Source of the DNA: Corythucha ciliata
Lineage: Eukaryota > Arthropoda > Insecta > Hemiptera > Tingidae
NCBI GenBank assembly: GCA_038030265.1
Contig: CM075938.1
Location: forward strand, 16,469,009 to 16,533,008
Reading direction: 5' to 3'
DNA: 64,000 nt
Shown: piece by piece, positions 49,050-61,000 of the stretch
How the letters are laid out: every line of letters starts with the position of its first letter
How positions within the stretch are numbered: the first letter of the stretch is position 1
Notes under the pieces: generated by a model
Told to the model about the DNA's origin: nothing
Databases searched by the model: none
What the model saw: only the letters and a program-made list of their open reading frames with translations
Translations under genes and position numbers: made by a program

Positions 49050-49262
49050 CTTGTCTGTGAATTAGCAATTTTTCTCCATTTTAACACTTACTCGTAATTA
49101 GCGTTTTACTCAATTTTGCCCACGAACTTACGCTTTTCCTCGATTTTAGCAGCGAAGAAGCGTTTTTATATCGTGAATTAGCGATTTTTCTCTATTTCTG
49201 CACATGATTTATCGTTAGCACTTTTTCTAACTGACTTTCCTCAATTTTCGCTGCTAATTGCA
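49050..49262 (-). repeat. type B remnant, reverse orientation
   Basis: Units such as CTCCATTTTAACACTTACTCG and CTCGATTTTAGCAGCGAAG directly abut the truncated transposon ORF. Confidence 0.55.
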
Positions 49263-49550
49263 ATCTTACCCGCAATATCCCCCCTTACACGCTACGCCAC
49301 TGGCGTATCACGGTATAATAGCACTGATCGAGAAACCCTGTTCTACCAGTTACCATATTTCCGTTCCGTGAACCGTGATAGTTTCTTAAATTTCATTTGG
49401 ACATCCATTATAGTTATTTTTGTTAGTATTACTTTTTGTTGACACTCCCTTCACAATCACGTGACAGAACAGTTAGTTTCGCCCGCCCCCCAATTACAAA
49501 AAAGTCTAAACCTCTGGTCATCTCATATTTTCACATCACCGAAACAATTT

Positions 49551-49556
49551 TTTATT
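49551..49556 (-). terminator. candidate poly(A) signal of clipper
   Basis: AATAAA on the minus strand about 340 bp past the clipper stop codon. I saw no nearer canonical hexamer, so the assignment is only positional. Confidence 0.3.
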
Positions 49557-49892
49557 TAAAAAAAAAACAAGTTTTGTCATTCCTTGACGAGAAAGTGGTA
49601 GTCTCTTTTTAATATTATAATTACATATTTGTTCAATTGGATCGGCTGGAAATTCGTTTTCGTTAACGCCATGATTCCAGGGGCCGGCCCTGAAGCATAA
49701 AACCGCCACTGTGCCAAACAAGGAACTTGACTTTGCTAAATGCTTATTGTCCCAAACAGCACATAAAAATCTCGGTTATTCTTTTTCCACTTCAACATAC
49801 ACAAAATAGCTTATAAATAATAATAATAATAATAGTAAAAAAAAAATAACTGAATACAACAAAAATGAGGCTGAATGAAAGAGCCCGGTCTT

Positions 49893-51287
49893 TCATGCTT
49901 TTTTTTGAGACTGACTCAGTGCTAAAAACGCCAAATGTCCTTTGGGGCATTTGTTGGCATAGTGTCCTTTGCATCCACACTGAAACGCGAGAAACACAAT
50001 TTATTCTAAATTTTCAGTGTTAATTTGTGAAAAGTACCTTGTAGCAAGTGACTTCTTCGAGGGGTTTCAGGCCTGTTTTAATTAACGGGGTGTTTCTCAC
50101 GTCTTTGTTAGTGCCATCTTCATTCAGTTGATTGTTCGAGTTAACCTGCACAAGAACGGGATAATTAGTCGATTTCTAAAAATAATTAATTGTTCTGCGC
50201 ATGCGAACTACTAACGTCGTTCTCCCTTATTTCTTGAGGCATTTTATGACAGAATAGCGCTTTATGACCTGTGTCGCCGCAAAAATGACATACGATGACT
50301 AGTTTTTTTGGGTCACGAGCCGTGGCATCCGCTGCTGGTAGCTCGAAGCGTGGGCTTTAAAATAAATAAACGTTACAACACATTATGCGTGAGGGAGGGG
50401 GGGAACCGTAGGTTTCGTGTCACTCACTGAACGAATTTACACTCGGGTCCGTCGGGGCAGAGCCCAGCTAGATAATTCATGCAAAGGACCCGTCTGACGT
50501 GACGATGTCGACAGTTGGGTCCGTGCCGACAAAAACCTCGATCGTACCACGGGCAATCCTTCATTTTACTCTCGGGATCAATGTGCAGAAATGGGCATTC
50601 TTTGTTGTGACAGGCGTCTGCGGGGGGAAATGACGAATTTAAGTTAAAAAAATGTGGGCTAGTATGGTCCAGCAACCTATAAAAACTATAAAAAACAACA
50701 AAAAATGAAGTAAAATAACCAATGATTTTTATTGTTTCCAGTGAATACTTTGGAAATCACCAAAAATGTCTCGTAAAATGATCAAGGGGGTGAGAGGGGT
50801 AGCTTTATTTTGAAGAAGAAGAAAAAAAAAACGTTTTCTCAGGCATCAACCTGGCGAAGCGAATTCTCTTCGTACACACTTACTAAATCTTGAATAAAAA
50901 TAGCACTCTGGCATTTTGGTCATATCATATTCGTGCAGAAATTCGCAGTGGTCCCCTTTTTTACACAGGCCACGCAGCCAATGTTTGCATACAATCGTAC
51001 GGTCTCCGCGGACGTGACGAAGAGGACAACCTGAGCCTTTGGCACAGCTCGACTTGGCGTAAAATTCGCACACGGCGACAATGGATTCTGAAAAAAGAAA
51101 AAGAAACGTGCGGGAGGGAGAGAGGGGTGGGTTTTTGAATTTATTATTTATTTCGCAGGAAATATACCGAAAATTGTCCCTTACTGTCCATGCCGGGAAA
51201 GGGCAGTGGAAGTTGTCCATGCTGCTCTTCGAGAGCGACTTCAACGTCGAACTTCATAGATTCCACGTTCGCTACGATGAATTCCAT
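49893..51287 (-). CDS. clp: CPSF30 / clipper: cleavage and polyadenylation specificity factor 30 kDa subunit
   Basis: RNA-binding subunit of the nuclear CPSF complex, which in this family recognises the AAUAAA signal. Exons (minus strand): 51287-51185, 51087-50884, 50617-50428, 50354-50216, 50145-50038, 49979-49893; all GT-AG, phases agree, 276 residues (human CPSF4 about 269). The N-terminus MEFIVANVESMKFDVEVALE matches the family start. Five CCCH fingers follow: C41-H59, C68-H86, C96-H114, C124-H142, C148-H166, with the near-invariant CKHWLRGLCKKGD, EYDMTKMPECYFYS and HPRFELP. Two CCHC zinc knuckles close it, C188-C201 and C246-C259, as in Drosophila clipper, whereas the human protein has one. 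The first intron uses donor ACA/GTAAGG; a later GGTATAT site would break the frame. Divergent to CDC23, start codons 266 bp apart. All metal-binding residues are intact, so it looks functional. Confidence 0.96.
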
Positions 51288-51553
51288 TTTTGTTTAATTA
51301 ATTTTTATTAAAAATATAAACAACGCCAGTAGAATGGTCGAATACACAAATCACGACGTTTTATCCGTGGAAATCCGCAGTAACAGCGTGCATCGCATCG
51401 GAACCTCACAGTAAACAGGAAGGCTCCCATGAGGTTGTGATTAGGGAGACGGTTTTTTCGTTTCGGTGTTAAATTTTTAAAATTTCCTATAAAAATACAA
51501 TGCGGTTTAAGTAAATTTTAAAAAAATTCAAGTTTTTATTTCGATAATCAATC
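51288..51553. promoter_or_regulatory. shared divergent promoter of clipper and CDC23
   Basis: The 266 bp between two opposed start codons must contain the 5' UTRs and core promoters of both genes. It is free of the ~30-nt arrays and transposon remains that fill nearby noncoding DNA, and has moderate GC with several CpGs (51350-51440). No TATA box at a convincing position was recognised, as expected for housekeeping genes. Confidence 0.6.
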
Positions 51554-54500
51554 ATGGAAAGTGCGGGTTTGTCTATTTCATTGGATTTGGAGGAAGTGAA
51601 GACCAATCTGCACCGGGCAATCAACGAATGTTCCATTCGAGGCTTGATGCACAGTACAAAATGGTACAAAACCTCGTCTAAAATATAATAATTGCCAGGT
51701 TTTTAAGTTGTCTCTCTTGTGTCTAGGCTGGCAGAACTCAACTCAAGCTTGAAACAGAAGGTGACCTACGGAACTTACGAGTCACCTGTGGAGGCTGATG
51801 AAATTGATTCCTACCTGTTGTGCAAAAGCTACTTCGATATGCGAGAGTATGATAGGTGAGAAGTCGCTTGATTTCATTGGTGGATACGAGGAGGGGACGA
51901 TCGTACCCTCTCGTTCTTGAAAATGTAGTTTTTACACATCTGATCCTGTTGTTTCTGGTTGGCTCTTCTGTACCTGTAAACTTGATTAGTTTGTTCCCCG
52001 AGCGTTGAATGAAGGGTCCGCTTCCCACAGCATTCATACCACTGGCCCTCACGAGTTGTATATGAGCTCGCATCTTTCAGAAATTCAGAATGGATGGTAA
52101 AGGTCTATAAAGCGTCATCCCTCGTGAAGGTCAATAAAGCTCGTAGCATCCCGTTAATAACCCCGCCGAGCAGCGTTAGACTACGCGGGCTGAATGACAG
52201 AATCCAGACTACAGGCAGATTCTGGGCTCTGCCTACTCTGTTGGAGACCATAGTGACCGGCCCGTAATTTTGCTAACCCATCCGCCCCAATACAGGGTTG
52301 CCACAGACCGGGCAATCCGGGAAGCGGTCAGGGAAATCCGAGACAGGTCAGGGATTTTCTTGGTTTGACGCCAAAGTCAGGGAAAAATAGCGGACAGCTT
52401 CCTTGTCCTAGACTTAGATAACTGTATTGGTGGATTTCACCACCTCAGCTTAACTAAGCCGAACCTTGTTTACGTGAAATTCAATGCATTTTTCCCCAAG
52501 TCCGACTTACCTTTAAGCCGAACCTTAAGCCGAGGTGGTAAAATCCACCATATGAGGCCCCATATGGTGGATTTCACCACCTCGGCTTAATGTTCGGTGT
52601 AACTAAGCTGAACCTTGTTTACGTAAAATTCAATGCATTTTTCGAATTCATTTTAAGCCGAACCTTATCAGCCGAGGTGGTGAAATCCACCGTTAGTCTC
52701 TAGGATAAATGCTGAAAATTAACGCTTGTTCCCAATTTTCGCAGCAAAGTAGCGATTTTTCTCAACTTTTGCCACGAATTGTCGGTTTCCTCACTTTTAA
52801 CAGGGAATTAACACTTTTTATCAATTTGGGCTAAAAAAAAGATTAGCGTTCTTCTTAATTTTAGCTTCACAAAATTAGCCGCAAATTATTTTATTTTATT
52901 TTTTTAGCGCTTTTCCCTGTTTCAATTTCCCCGCGGCGAATTAGCGGGGTTTTCCACCTATCACCATGAATTGGCGCTTTTCCGCAATATTTTCCACAAA
53001 TAAATATTGCCTTCAGAAACCTCCAATTGGCGTATTTCCAATATTGGCCGTAAATTAAAATTGTTCTTTATGTTAAGCGCGAATTAGCACTTCTTCTCAA
53101 TTTGAGCTGAAAATGAGCGTTTCTCTTCATTTTAGGCACACTAATCAGTGATCTTCCAAAATGACCCTCAAATTAGCCTGGGTTTATTACATTTTAGCCC
53201 CACATTACCAATTTTCACTTTTATACCCTTGAATACGTTGCTCTTTAGGATCCGATAATTGGCGTATTTTCAATTTTAAACACTTTAGCCGCGAATTAGC
53301 GCTTTTTCTCCATTTTAGCGGAGGATTAGGACTTTCTGAATTTTAAAGAAATATTATTACTTTTACTTGTTAGCGTTTTCATCCCATGATTTAGCGAGTT
53401 TCGTCAATTTTTGCCTCAACTTGGCGTTTTCCTCCATTTTTAGCAGCGAATTTGAGCTCAAATTGAAGGAGTTTTCTTAATTATAGCCGCGCTAATTAGT
53501 GATTTTCTCAATATTAGCCGTGAATTGGCGTTGTTTTTTTTTACATTTCAGCCCCGCATTGGCAATTATTGTTTCAATTTTAGATTCGGATTTGCACTTT
53601 TTCTCATTTTGAGCCTCGAAATATCACGCACAGTTACGAGTTGGCGTTGTCTCAATTTTAAGCTGATTTTTTTCTTTTTTATCTGCGAATTAACGTTTTT
53701 CCTTCAGGTTATTCGCGAATTTAGCCCATTTTTTCAATTTCACAGACGAATTAACCGATTTTTCTCAATTTCGACCGCGATTTTTTTCATTTGTATAGCC
53801 TTGTTATAGCGGATTTTCCTAATCTTAGCCGCAGGCTTGGCCCATAAAACTGCACATTAGCTGTTTTTTGGGGTACATTTCAGCCGTAAAATCGCCTCTA
53901 TAAGCACAGGGAATCAGTTATTTGTTTTAAGTTATGGCTTGAAAGTTGCATTGAGAAACCACGAGTGAGTGCTTTTTCGCAGTTTTAGCCACGAATATTA
54001 GCGCTTTTTCCAAACTTTTCCCGCCTTCTTGCCCTAACATCGGCACGTTAGAGCGCCTTTTCAATTTAATCAGTTTATGGTCCTAAAAAACTTGGGGATC
54101 ATCGTATTTTCTGTGTTTTAGCCGCGAATTTACCTTCAGAAAGCGCGAATTATCTCAATTTGAGCCATCATAATAACATTTTTGTGGGCTCATATTTAGC
54201 CACACTATTTGCTGATCACCAGTAATGTTCTAATCTCCAGGTTGGATGGACTGAAAACCTTCGAAAGGAGCAAAATCTGTCAATCGTATACCAAAACACC
54301 TTTTCACGTACCAACCATGAACATAGATCCGGATTTTTCCACATTCAAGCTTGGGGGGGGGGGGGCTGTTTGCGTGCTGAAAATAGCCAAACTGGCAATT
54401 CCAACTTTAGAAATTACTTCACGCGCCCTAAAAATAGCTAACGTGAAAATCCTCGAACAGATCATGATCCCCGCCTTGAAAATGGCTAAATCGACCATTC

Positions 54501-57500
54501 GGGTGCACAAAATTGCCACTAATTCACAGACTATTCGGGATCAAAAAACGGCTAAACTCACTAGTTTCGCCCTAAAATGGCTAAAACATTACTATTTTGA
54601 GCGCTAAAAACAGACAACAGGCAATTCTTCCTCAAAAAATAGCCAAACTGACTCTACGCTACCTAAAATTGGCTAAAATTATGGTACGTGCCCTTTACAA
54701 TAACTGAACAGATTGTTCCTGTACTTCAAAATGACAATTTAAATCGACAATAGACCAGTCAAAAATGGCCAATGGCCACCATAAAGGATTATTAGTGCCC
54801 AAAAAACACGGCTACGCTGTCTATTTGCGTCCCAAAATGGCAGATAGACCTGCCAATGAACGTGACCTTTCAGCCTTACGAAACAATCTCCCCCCCCCCC
54901 CCCAGCACCCGGTATTTCGTCCCAGAAATAACATTAAAGTACCCCCCCCCCCCACGCGAACGTTTGCCTAGAAATTTGATGTATTTTCAGGGACAACCAG
55001 CTACATAAGCATTATAACTGAAGATTTTGCTCCTTATACCCCAAATAATTGCGAAATTCCGGCTAAAAAACAGATTTTCCTCAGAAAAAAGGGCAACTTT
55101 TCGCTTTGCGATTGTCGTTATTACGTCATCAGTCTATCACGGCTAAGATTGAAAAAAACCCTAATTCGCGGTTTAGTATGAAAAATTGCAAATTCGCAGC
55201 TAAAATTATGAAAATCACTCACTATTCGCGGAAAAAAATTGAGAAAAAGCCCCAATTCACAGCTTGAATTGTGTAAAAACGCTCATTCACAGATAAAATT
55301 GAAAGAAATAGCTGGAAAATTACATCATTTGGTGCTAAATACCTACGAAATGTAAGTTTCGTGTTTAAATATTCGCGAAATCGCGAGTCGTGGGTCTAAA
55401 TATCCGGGAATTGGCAAGTTTCTTTTTTTATTTTATTTTTTAAGTGATGGTGGAGCCCGGGCTTGCTTCCCATGACAGCGCGCCCGAAGGACAAACTGCG
55501 AAATTCGCAACATTTTGGCAAAAATTTGGAGCTTCCTGTTTGAAATTTACGTTAGGTTGTTGTGCCCCGATTGCTCTCAAAGCCTGGCAAGTGTCTCCAA
55601 GAAATTACATCATTCGGAGCCAATAACTGTGAAATTGCTGGGTTTTGGGTCTAAATATCCGCGAAATTGCTAGTTTCCGGTTATTATTCTAACAAAATGG
55701 CAAGTTCTTGGTCTTAAATTTCTCGAATTTGAAAGTCTTGGGGATTTTTTCATGGATCGCGAAACCCGAAATAGCCGGCCACGACAACGCCATGAAGAAT
55801 GGCCGCCAAGTCACGACATTTTGTTGGCAAATATCGGCGAAATTGGAAGTTAGCTGGTTTTCTAATCAGCTGAATTTTCTGGTTTAGCTTGTTTCACGGC
55901 TTAATTAAAGCAAAATCGTAAAAGTTCCAGGGCCTTTTTATTTATTTATTGAACCCGGACCCTTCGGGCTGGCGGACCCCGACTGCGCCCATGACTTCAC
56001 GAATAGCCGCGTAATTCTAACATGAAGCGCCAAGCATTCCATGGCCGAATATCCGCGGCAATGCGAGTTTTGGGTCTTAATTTCTTCGAAAATTCAAGTT
56101 TGGGGTCTTGATTATAAATTTAAAGCAATATTGCAACATTAGGGAGATTTTGAAAGACGTTCACGTCTTTTTGAAATTTCACCAATCATTTGTTCCGTAC
56201 CCTAGCAACCGTTGGACGTTAATAAAGACGTTCATGTTTTTACTTCATTCAAAATCTCACTATTTTAGAGGCGATTATCGGCGAAATTTGGAGTATTTGG
56301 AGAACATTTCACGTATGATGATTGATGATAGAACGAATGATTTTCCTCAATTGTAGCAGGACTTGCCCCAAGAGAATAGCGCGGTAACGTAATTTCTTAA
56401 TTTTAGTCTCGAAGTTGCCTCAAAAAACTTCGAATTTGAACCGCGAATGGGATCCCCCCCCCCCCCACGTTTCGATCGCTCTTTCATAATTTTTGCCGTA
56501 ATGAGGAAGTAACGTAAAAAAAAAAAAAAATCGCTGGAACATTTTTTTTTTTCGAAAGAAAATGACTTAATATAACTAGGAATTGAATATTAGTGCGCAA
56601 TTGATTGATTTCGAATTATAGAGAAATAATAAAACTCGCGAATTTATTTTGTTACCTTAAACGGCCGGTCTGTGACTCGTGACGTAGTTAAGGGGTTGTG
56701 ACCCCTCCCAACCCTCCGCATCGTGGATTTTATCATGTCTTGCCCCTTCTTGTCCATCCTATCTCTTAAGTCCGGTTGTTTGATTTGTGGGAAGCTATTG
56801 TGAAGGTCATACGAATGCCGTTATTACGTCATCAGTCTATCTAGCCTATTTCAAATGAGTCCCGCAACCTTTTAAAAATTAATAAAAAAGTATAGGGCCT
56901 GATTTTATTTGAACGGATCGTTCATGAGTTTTGGTGCCCAAGCTATCACGACAGCATGATTTTGGAAAATGTGTTACTTCCTCATTGGTGACATGGTGAC
57001 TTCCGCAGGCAACTTTGAGGTTAAAATTGGGCAAAACCGCCTTTTTATGGCTATGGGGAAAAAACCAGCTTCGCGGCTAAAACTGAGAAACATCGTTATT
57101 CCTCAGCCGCGAATTACCTCTTTATACTAATTTTAGGCGCGATAAAAATCCTGGAAACCGCGAGTTTTAGCCTCGTAAAGACTTGTCGAAACTGGGAATA
57201 ACATTACATAGGGCTTATGCCAATTTCAGCCTGGAAGTTGGATGAAGAAGCCGCGAGTTGGTGCTTTTTCTCAATTTTAGACGTAATTGAATGCTTTTTC
57301 TTTGAGTTTTTGTTTTTTTTAATTTCAGGCGCGAATGAGCGCTTTATCTCCAATTTGTCTGTAAATGGCCGACGAATTTCCCGCCAACGTCGGCTGGCCC
57401 TGGAGGTCTAGGAAAACTCTCAATGCAAGCGAACATCAATCTGTAGGCTGTTCTGGAGTCGAAAAGATCAAACGACAAGACTAAACACTAATTTGCCGTC

Positions 57501-59779
57501 ATTGTGACGGGCGTTTGGACACATGAAACGCGTCGGGGACGATTAAGTCAGTTTAAATAGTACAGTTGACCCCCCCTCCCCCTAATAAACCATGTTTGGA
57601 GGATATCTTGAAATCTCCAAAATAGTGTATCCAGCCCCAGGTTAGTAAGTTTATCCAGAGCAGATCCTGGAACCGCGTCTGAGCTCTTTCTGAATTCAGG
57701 CCTAAAAATGCCCCGTTTTGTACTGATAATGGTCTGTTGTGTACTGATAATGATCAGTTTTGTGCTGATGATGTTCAGTTTTGTGACCAAAACGGCCATT
57801 AAAGGAGACTCAGCTGAAAACGATGGCCCCAGTCATCCATCTCTAGGGTCATAATCTTATTAATACTCACGCAAACATTTTTTTTCTCACAGATGCGCCT
57901 TCTACGCTGCGAAATGCGCTTCCCCCTGTTTAAAATTCCTCCACCTCTACGCTCGCTATCTTTCGCTCGAACGAAAAAAAATCGACAACCTCACCGAACT
58001 GTTCTCCGGACCCGATCCAAAAACGTCGGGCGACCTTCAACGGCTGTGCACCGATCTGCGATCCATGTACAACGCCAAAGAAATGGACGCCTATTTGACC
58101 TATTTGTACGGCATTGTTCTCAAACGAGCCGACCTGATTGAAGACGCCAGAAAGGTGCTGGTCGAAGCCGTCAATATGGAGCCGTTGCATTGGGGCGCTT
58201 GGATGGAACTTGCCACCGTTGTACCAGAACGAGTCAAGGTACCTGCCTACTCCCGTTCCCTCTTTTTTTATTTCCATAGTTTCTCAAATTTCAGGAGTTT
58301 ATTCTAAACAGGTTAGCTCTTTATCACTTCCGTCGCATTGGATTAAATACTTCTTCCTCGGTCACGTATACCTGGATCAGCAAATGAACGATAAAGCTTT
58401 AGAAATTTATTTTGAGCTTCGCAAGTCAGGCTTCCGAGAATCCACCTATTTGCTAGCCCAAATAGCGATAGCCTATCACAATAAAAGAGGTTAATTCATT
58501 CAAGACTCTCGTCTTGTCTAGAAATCTTGATTTTCACAAGACCCCCCCCCCTCCCAATGATCTCTATTGTTATAGAAGTAATAGAAGCGATTTCAGTGTT
58601 CAGACATCTTCGTAAAGTCGACCCTTATAGGCTCGACAATTTAGACATATTGTCAAACCTTTTATACGTACGCGAATTCAAAGTTGAATTGGCGTATTTA
58701 GCCCAGGAGGCCAGTGAAATCGACAAATATCGTGTCGAAACCTGCTGTGTCATAGGTTAGTACTAATTTCGCTATGGCGTCAAACAAGTTTTTTAAATGT
58801 CGTTCATTTTAGGTAATTATTACTCGCTCAGATCCGAGCACCAGAAGGCCGTTGTTTATTTTCAAAGAGCGCTTCGACTGAATCCTCAATATTTATCCGC
58901 GTGGACACTTATGGGGCACGAGTACATGGAAATGAAAAACACAAACGCCGCGATTCAAAGTTACAGGCAAGCCATAGGTAAGAACAGTTTTTCCGCAGTC
59001 CCCACAGGGTCCAACAGGGTCGCTTTTTCAGAGATCAACAGAAGAGATTACAGGGCCTGGTACGGGCTTGGTCAAACCTACGAAATTCTTAAAATGCCGT
59101 TCTACGCGATTTACTACTACAAGCAAGCGCAACAGTTACGTCCAAACGATTCAAGAATGCTCGTGGCACTGGGTGAAACCTACGAGAAACTCGAGAAAAA
59201 TCACGAAGCTCTCAAGTGTTTTTATAAAGCGAGAAATGTTGGCGACGTCGAGGGTTCGGCAGTACTTAAACTCGCAAAGTTCGTTACACGATTTTGCGCA
59301 CGCGCAAAACAGGTAAAAAAATGTTCATTATGTTTTGCTTTTTAGGCTATTCGACCGGATATCCAAACCAGATCAAGCCGCGAGCGCCTATACGGAGTAC
59401 GTTAAAGAGAATGACTCGTCCCTCGTGAACGACAATAAGACTGAGCTAAGCCAGGCGTATAAATATTTAGCTAACCATCATTTAAACAAAAGCGAGCTCG
59501 ATGCCGCTTATTCCTACGCCCAAAAATGTTTAAATTTCGAAGAGGTAAAAATTGTCGAAACTCGGAGCCAGTTAGTGCTCGATTAATCCTCTCATTCCCT
59601 CACAGACTAGGGAAGAGGCTAAATCCCTCCTCAAGACGATCTCACAGCGACGAGGAAACGACCAAGACGGCCTAGAAATGCAGGTAAACCGATTTTTCAC
59701 GTATTTTTTAAGCGCATCAGTCACACAAGTTCAATTTTTCCAGATGGAAGACACAGACGCATCGTTCACTGACGACTGA
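51554..59779 (+). CDS. Cdc23: CDC23 / APC8, TPR subunit of the anaphase-promoting complex
   Basis: Scaffold subunit of the APC/C ubiquitin ligase that drives anaphase onset and mitotic exit; the family is built of tandem tetratricopeptide repeats. Exons: 51554-51663, 51727-51855, 57893-58238, 58312-58489, 58576-58755, 58813-58977, 59032-59312, 59346-59544, 59606-59683, 59744-59779. All junctions are GT-AG and in phase except for a one-base excess inside exon 7; correcting for it gives 566 residues (human CDC23 about 597). Diagnostic blocks are [19 protein letters not shown] (near residue 310), [14 protein letters not shown] (345) and [19 protein letters not shown] in exon 7, all near-invariant in the family. 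The ATG at 51554 opens the first family-like segment and lies just inside the divergent promoter. Intron 2 (51856-57892) is 6 kb and full of repeats and transposon remains; the others are short. Confidence 0.95.
52293..52420 (+). mobile_element. hAT-like terminal fragment (CAGGGTTGCCA end)
   Basis: Begins CAGGGTTGCCACAGACCGG, the classic hAT terminus, and is followed by three TCAGGGA(A/T) repeats (52339-52385), an internal pattern often seen in such elements. The opposite end TGGCAACCCTG was not found, so it is a truncated copy next to the palindromic elements. Confidence 0.4.
52429..52549. mobile_element. palindromic-end element, tandem copy 1
   Basis: Starts GGTGGATTTCACCACCTC and ends with the inverted copy. 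The interior shares AAGCCGAACCTTGTTTACGT and AATTCAATGCATTTTT with copy 2. It lies in CDC23 intron 2, with only 16 bp between the copies. Confidence 0.65.
52566..52691. mobile_element. palindromic-end element, tandem copy 2
   Basis: The same terminal inverted repeat GGTGGATTTCACCACCTCGG (about 25 bp) at both ends, 126 bp long, directly following copy 1. The spacer ATATGAGGCCCCATAT between the copies is itself nearly palindromic. Target duplications are not clear. Confidence 0.65.
52700..54190 (-). repeat. type B ~30-nt array in CDC23 intron 2, reverse orientation
   Basis: About 1.5 kb of TTAGCCGCGAATTAGCGCTT / CTCAATTTTAGC units. It lies between the palindromic elements and a type C array. 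Confidence 0.75.
54360..54860 (+). repeat. ~30/60-nt array, type C (CCTAAAAATAGCCAAACTG)
   Basis: AAAATAGCCAAACTG, AAAATAGCTAACGTG and AAAATGGCTAAATCG recur about every 30 or 60 nt. It lacks the CGCGG core and may be a distinct branch. Confidence 0.55.
55140..55310 (+). repeat. type B remnant
   Basis: Five to six GCTAAAATTGTGAAAA-type units. Confidence 0.6.
55320..56110 (+). repeat. type D ~30-nt array in CDC23 intron 2
   Basis: Units such as AAATATCCGCGAAATTGCTAGTTTC, the same type as at 44580. In both places units are interrupted by GGACCCGG..AATAGCCG pieces, suggesting that larger blocks were copied. Confidence 0.65.
56111..57000. other. unclassified part of CDC23 intron 2
   Basis: No gene or clear repeat, apart from C13 at 56454 and A/T runs near 56517-56550. 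Confidence 0.3.
57001..57400. repeat. type B remnants in mixed orientation
   Basis: Forward units (57020-57090) meet reverse units (57100-57360), an orientation switch within 100 bp. Confidence 0.5.
59032..59312 (+). CDS. Cdc23: CDC23 exon 7 with an apparent +1 frame break
   Basis: The reading frame entering from exon 6 is good through VLKLAK (59262-59279). After that the family-like continuation [10 protein letters not shown] is in the next frame, and only this second frame joins correctly through the donor CAG/GTAAAA at 59313 to exon 8 ([11 protein letters not shown]). Four bases, TTCG at 59280-59283, sit where three or none would fit. A sequencing or assembly indel is the simplest explanation because everything else in the gene is intact. 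Confidence 0.75.
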
Positions 59780-60184
59780 TGGGGGCGCCAGGATGATTGA
59801 TTTTCGCCTTTTCAAGAAAGGATAAGTCTTCATTCATTTTTATTTTATCTCATAATTGTGATAATCTCGTACGAGATTTGAAATCGTTGCGTAAGTAACA
59901 CTCGAAGGGGAGGGGGGTATTTTATTTCGGTAACCGTACTTGTGGTGTACCTGCGAATGTGAACTTCACCCTACTCGCTCCGACAACTTTTTTTATTAAT
60001 TGAAATGACGCCATTTCAAGTTAATAGGTTGACTTTTTTTATTACGAATACTCTGATGTAAATATAAGTCGTACATGACTGTAAATTCTCTTGTAACTGT
60101 TCAACCGAGTTACTATCCTTACGACGCGCTCAACAGTTTTCGATGCAACGAAACCTGAAAAAAAAAAAAAAACTGATCTTTCCC

Positions 60185-61000
60185 GACACGTGGATTGGTT
60201 TCTAATGTGCCGACACCGCGAAATTTTTTTTCTATGGGGGAGCCAAACCAGCGAAATTTCATTTTTGAAGAAGCCGGAACCGCAAAATTCGCTCTTTGTG
60301 TGGGCCAAACAGACGAAATAACTTTTGTGGTGGGGGGGATTTTGCCACCGTGCGAAATATTTTTTACGAAAGAAGGCTGACCGGTGAAATTACTATTCAA
60401 AATGAGCAAACACCGCAGGAGTTTTAATTTTGAGAATGTTGGCTGGAAAGTTGGCTTTTATTGTCAGCAGCTGTCCCCACGAAATTGGTTTCTTACGTGC
60501 TAAATCCGCAAAAAGTTGGCTTTAAAAGAGCCAAACCACCGGAATTGCTTGTTTTTAAGGGACTATAGACGAAATTGGTTCTCTAATTGTAGCAACAAAA
60601 AAAATGGGTTCTATAAGTGCCGAATCCGCGAAATCTGAACTTCGAAAGAGCCCAAACTGTGGAATGCGTCAAATTGCTTTTTTAAACCCTGTGAAGTTGT
60701 ATTTTGAACGGCTCCCCGCAAAATTAACTTTCTAAGAAGTCAATCCAGGGAAATTTAATGTGCGAAACCCGAGAACTTTGGTTCCGCCAGTGCCAAATCC
60801 GCGAAATGTGGGCGTTTAAAGCCTCAAACGAGTGAAATTGTTTTTTGATCCCCCCACGAAATTGGATTTTTGAATGGGGCAACCCCGCAAAATTGGCTGT
60901 TAAGGGAGTCAATTCAAAATTGGACTTTTGAATGTGAGAAACCCGCGAAATTGGGTAGTGTGAGTTCCAAAGTTCATAAAAATTGGGTTTGGAAAGTAGT
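60185..61000 (-). repeat. type A ~30-nt array downstream of CDC23, reverse orientation
   Basis: Units such as GAGCCAAACCAGCGAAATTTC and AACCCGCGAAATTGGGTAG. It starts about 400 bp after the CDC23 stop. Confidence 0.75.

Noticed and set aside
51168..51287. Alternative clipper exon 1 ending at the GGTATAT donor (51168)
   Set aside because: It would shift the frame relative to exon 2; the earlier GTAAGG donor restores the family sequence PFPGMDKS.
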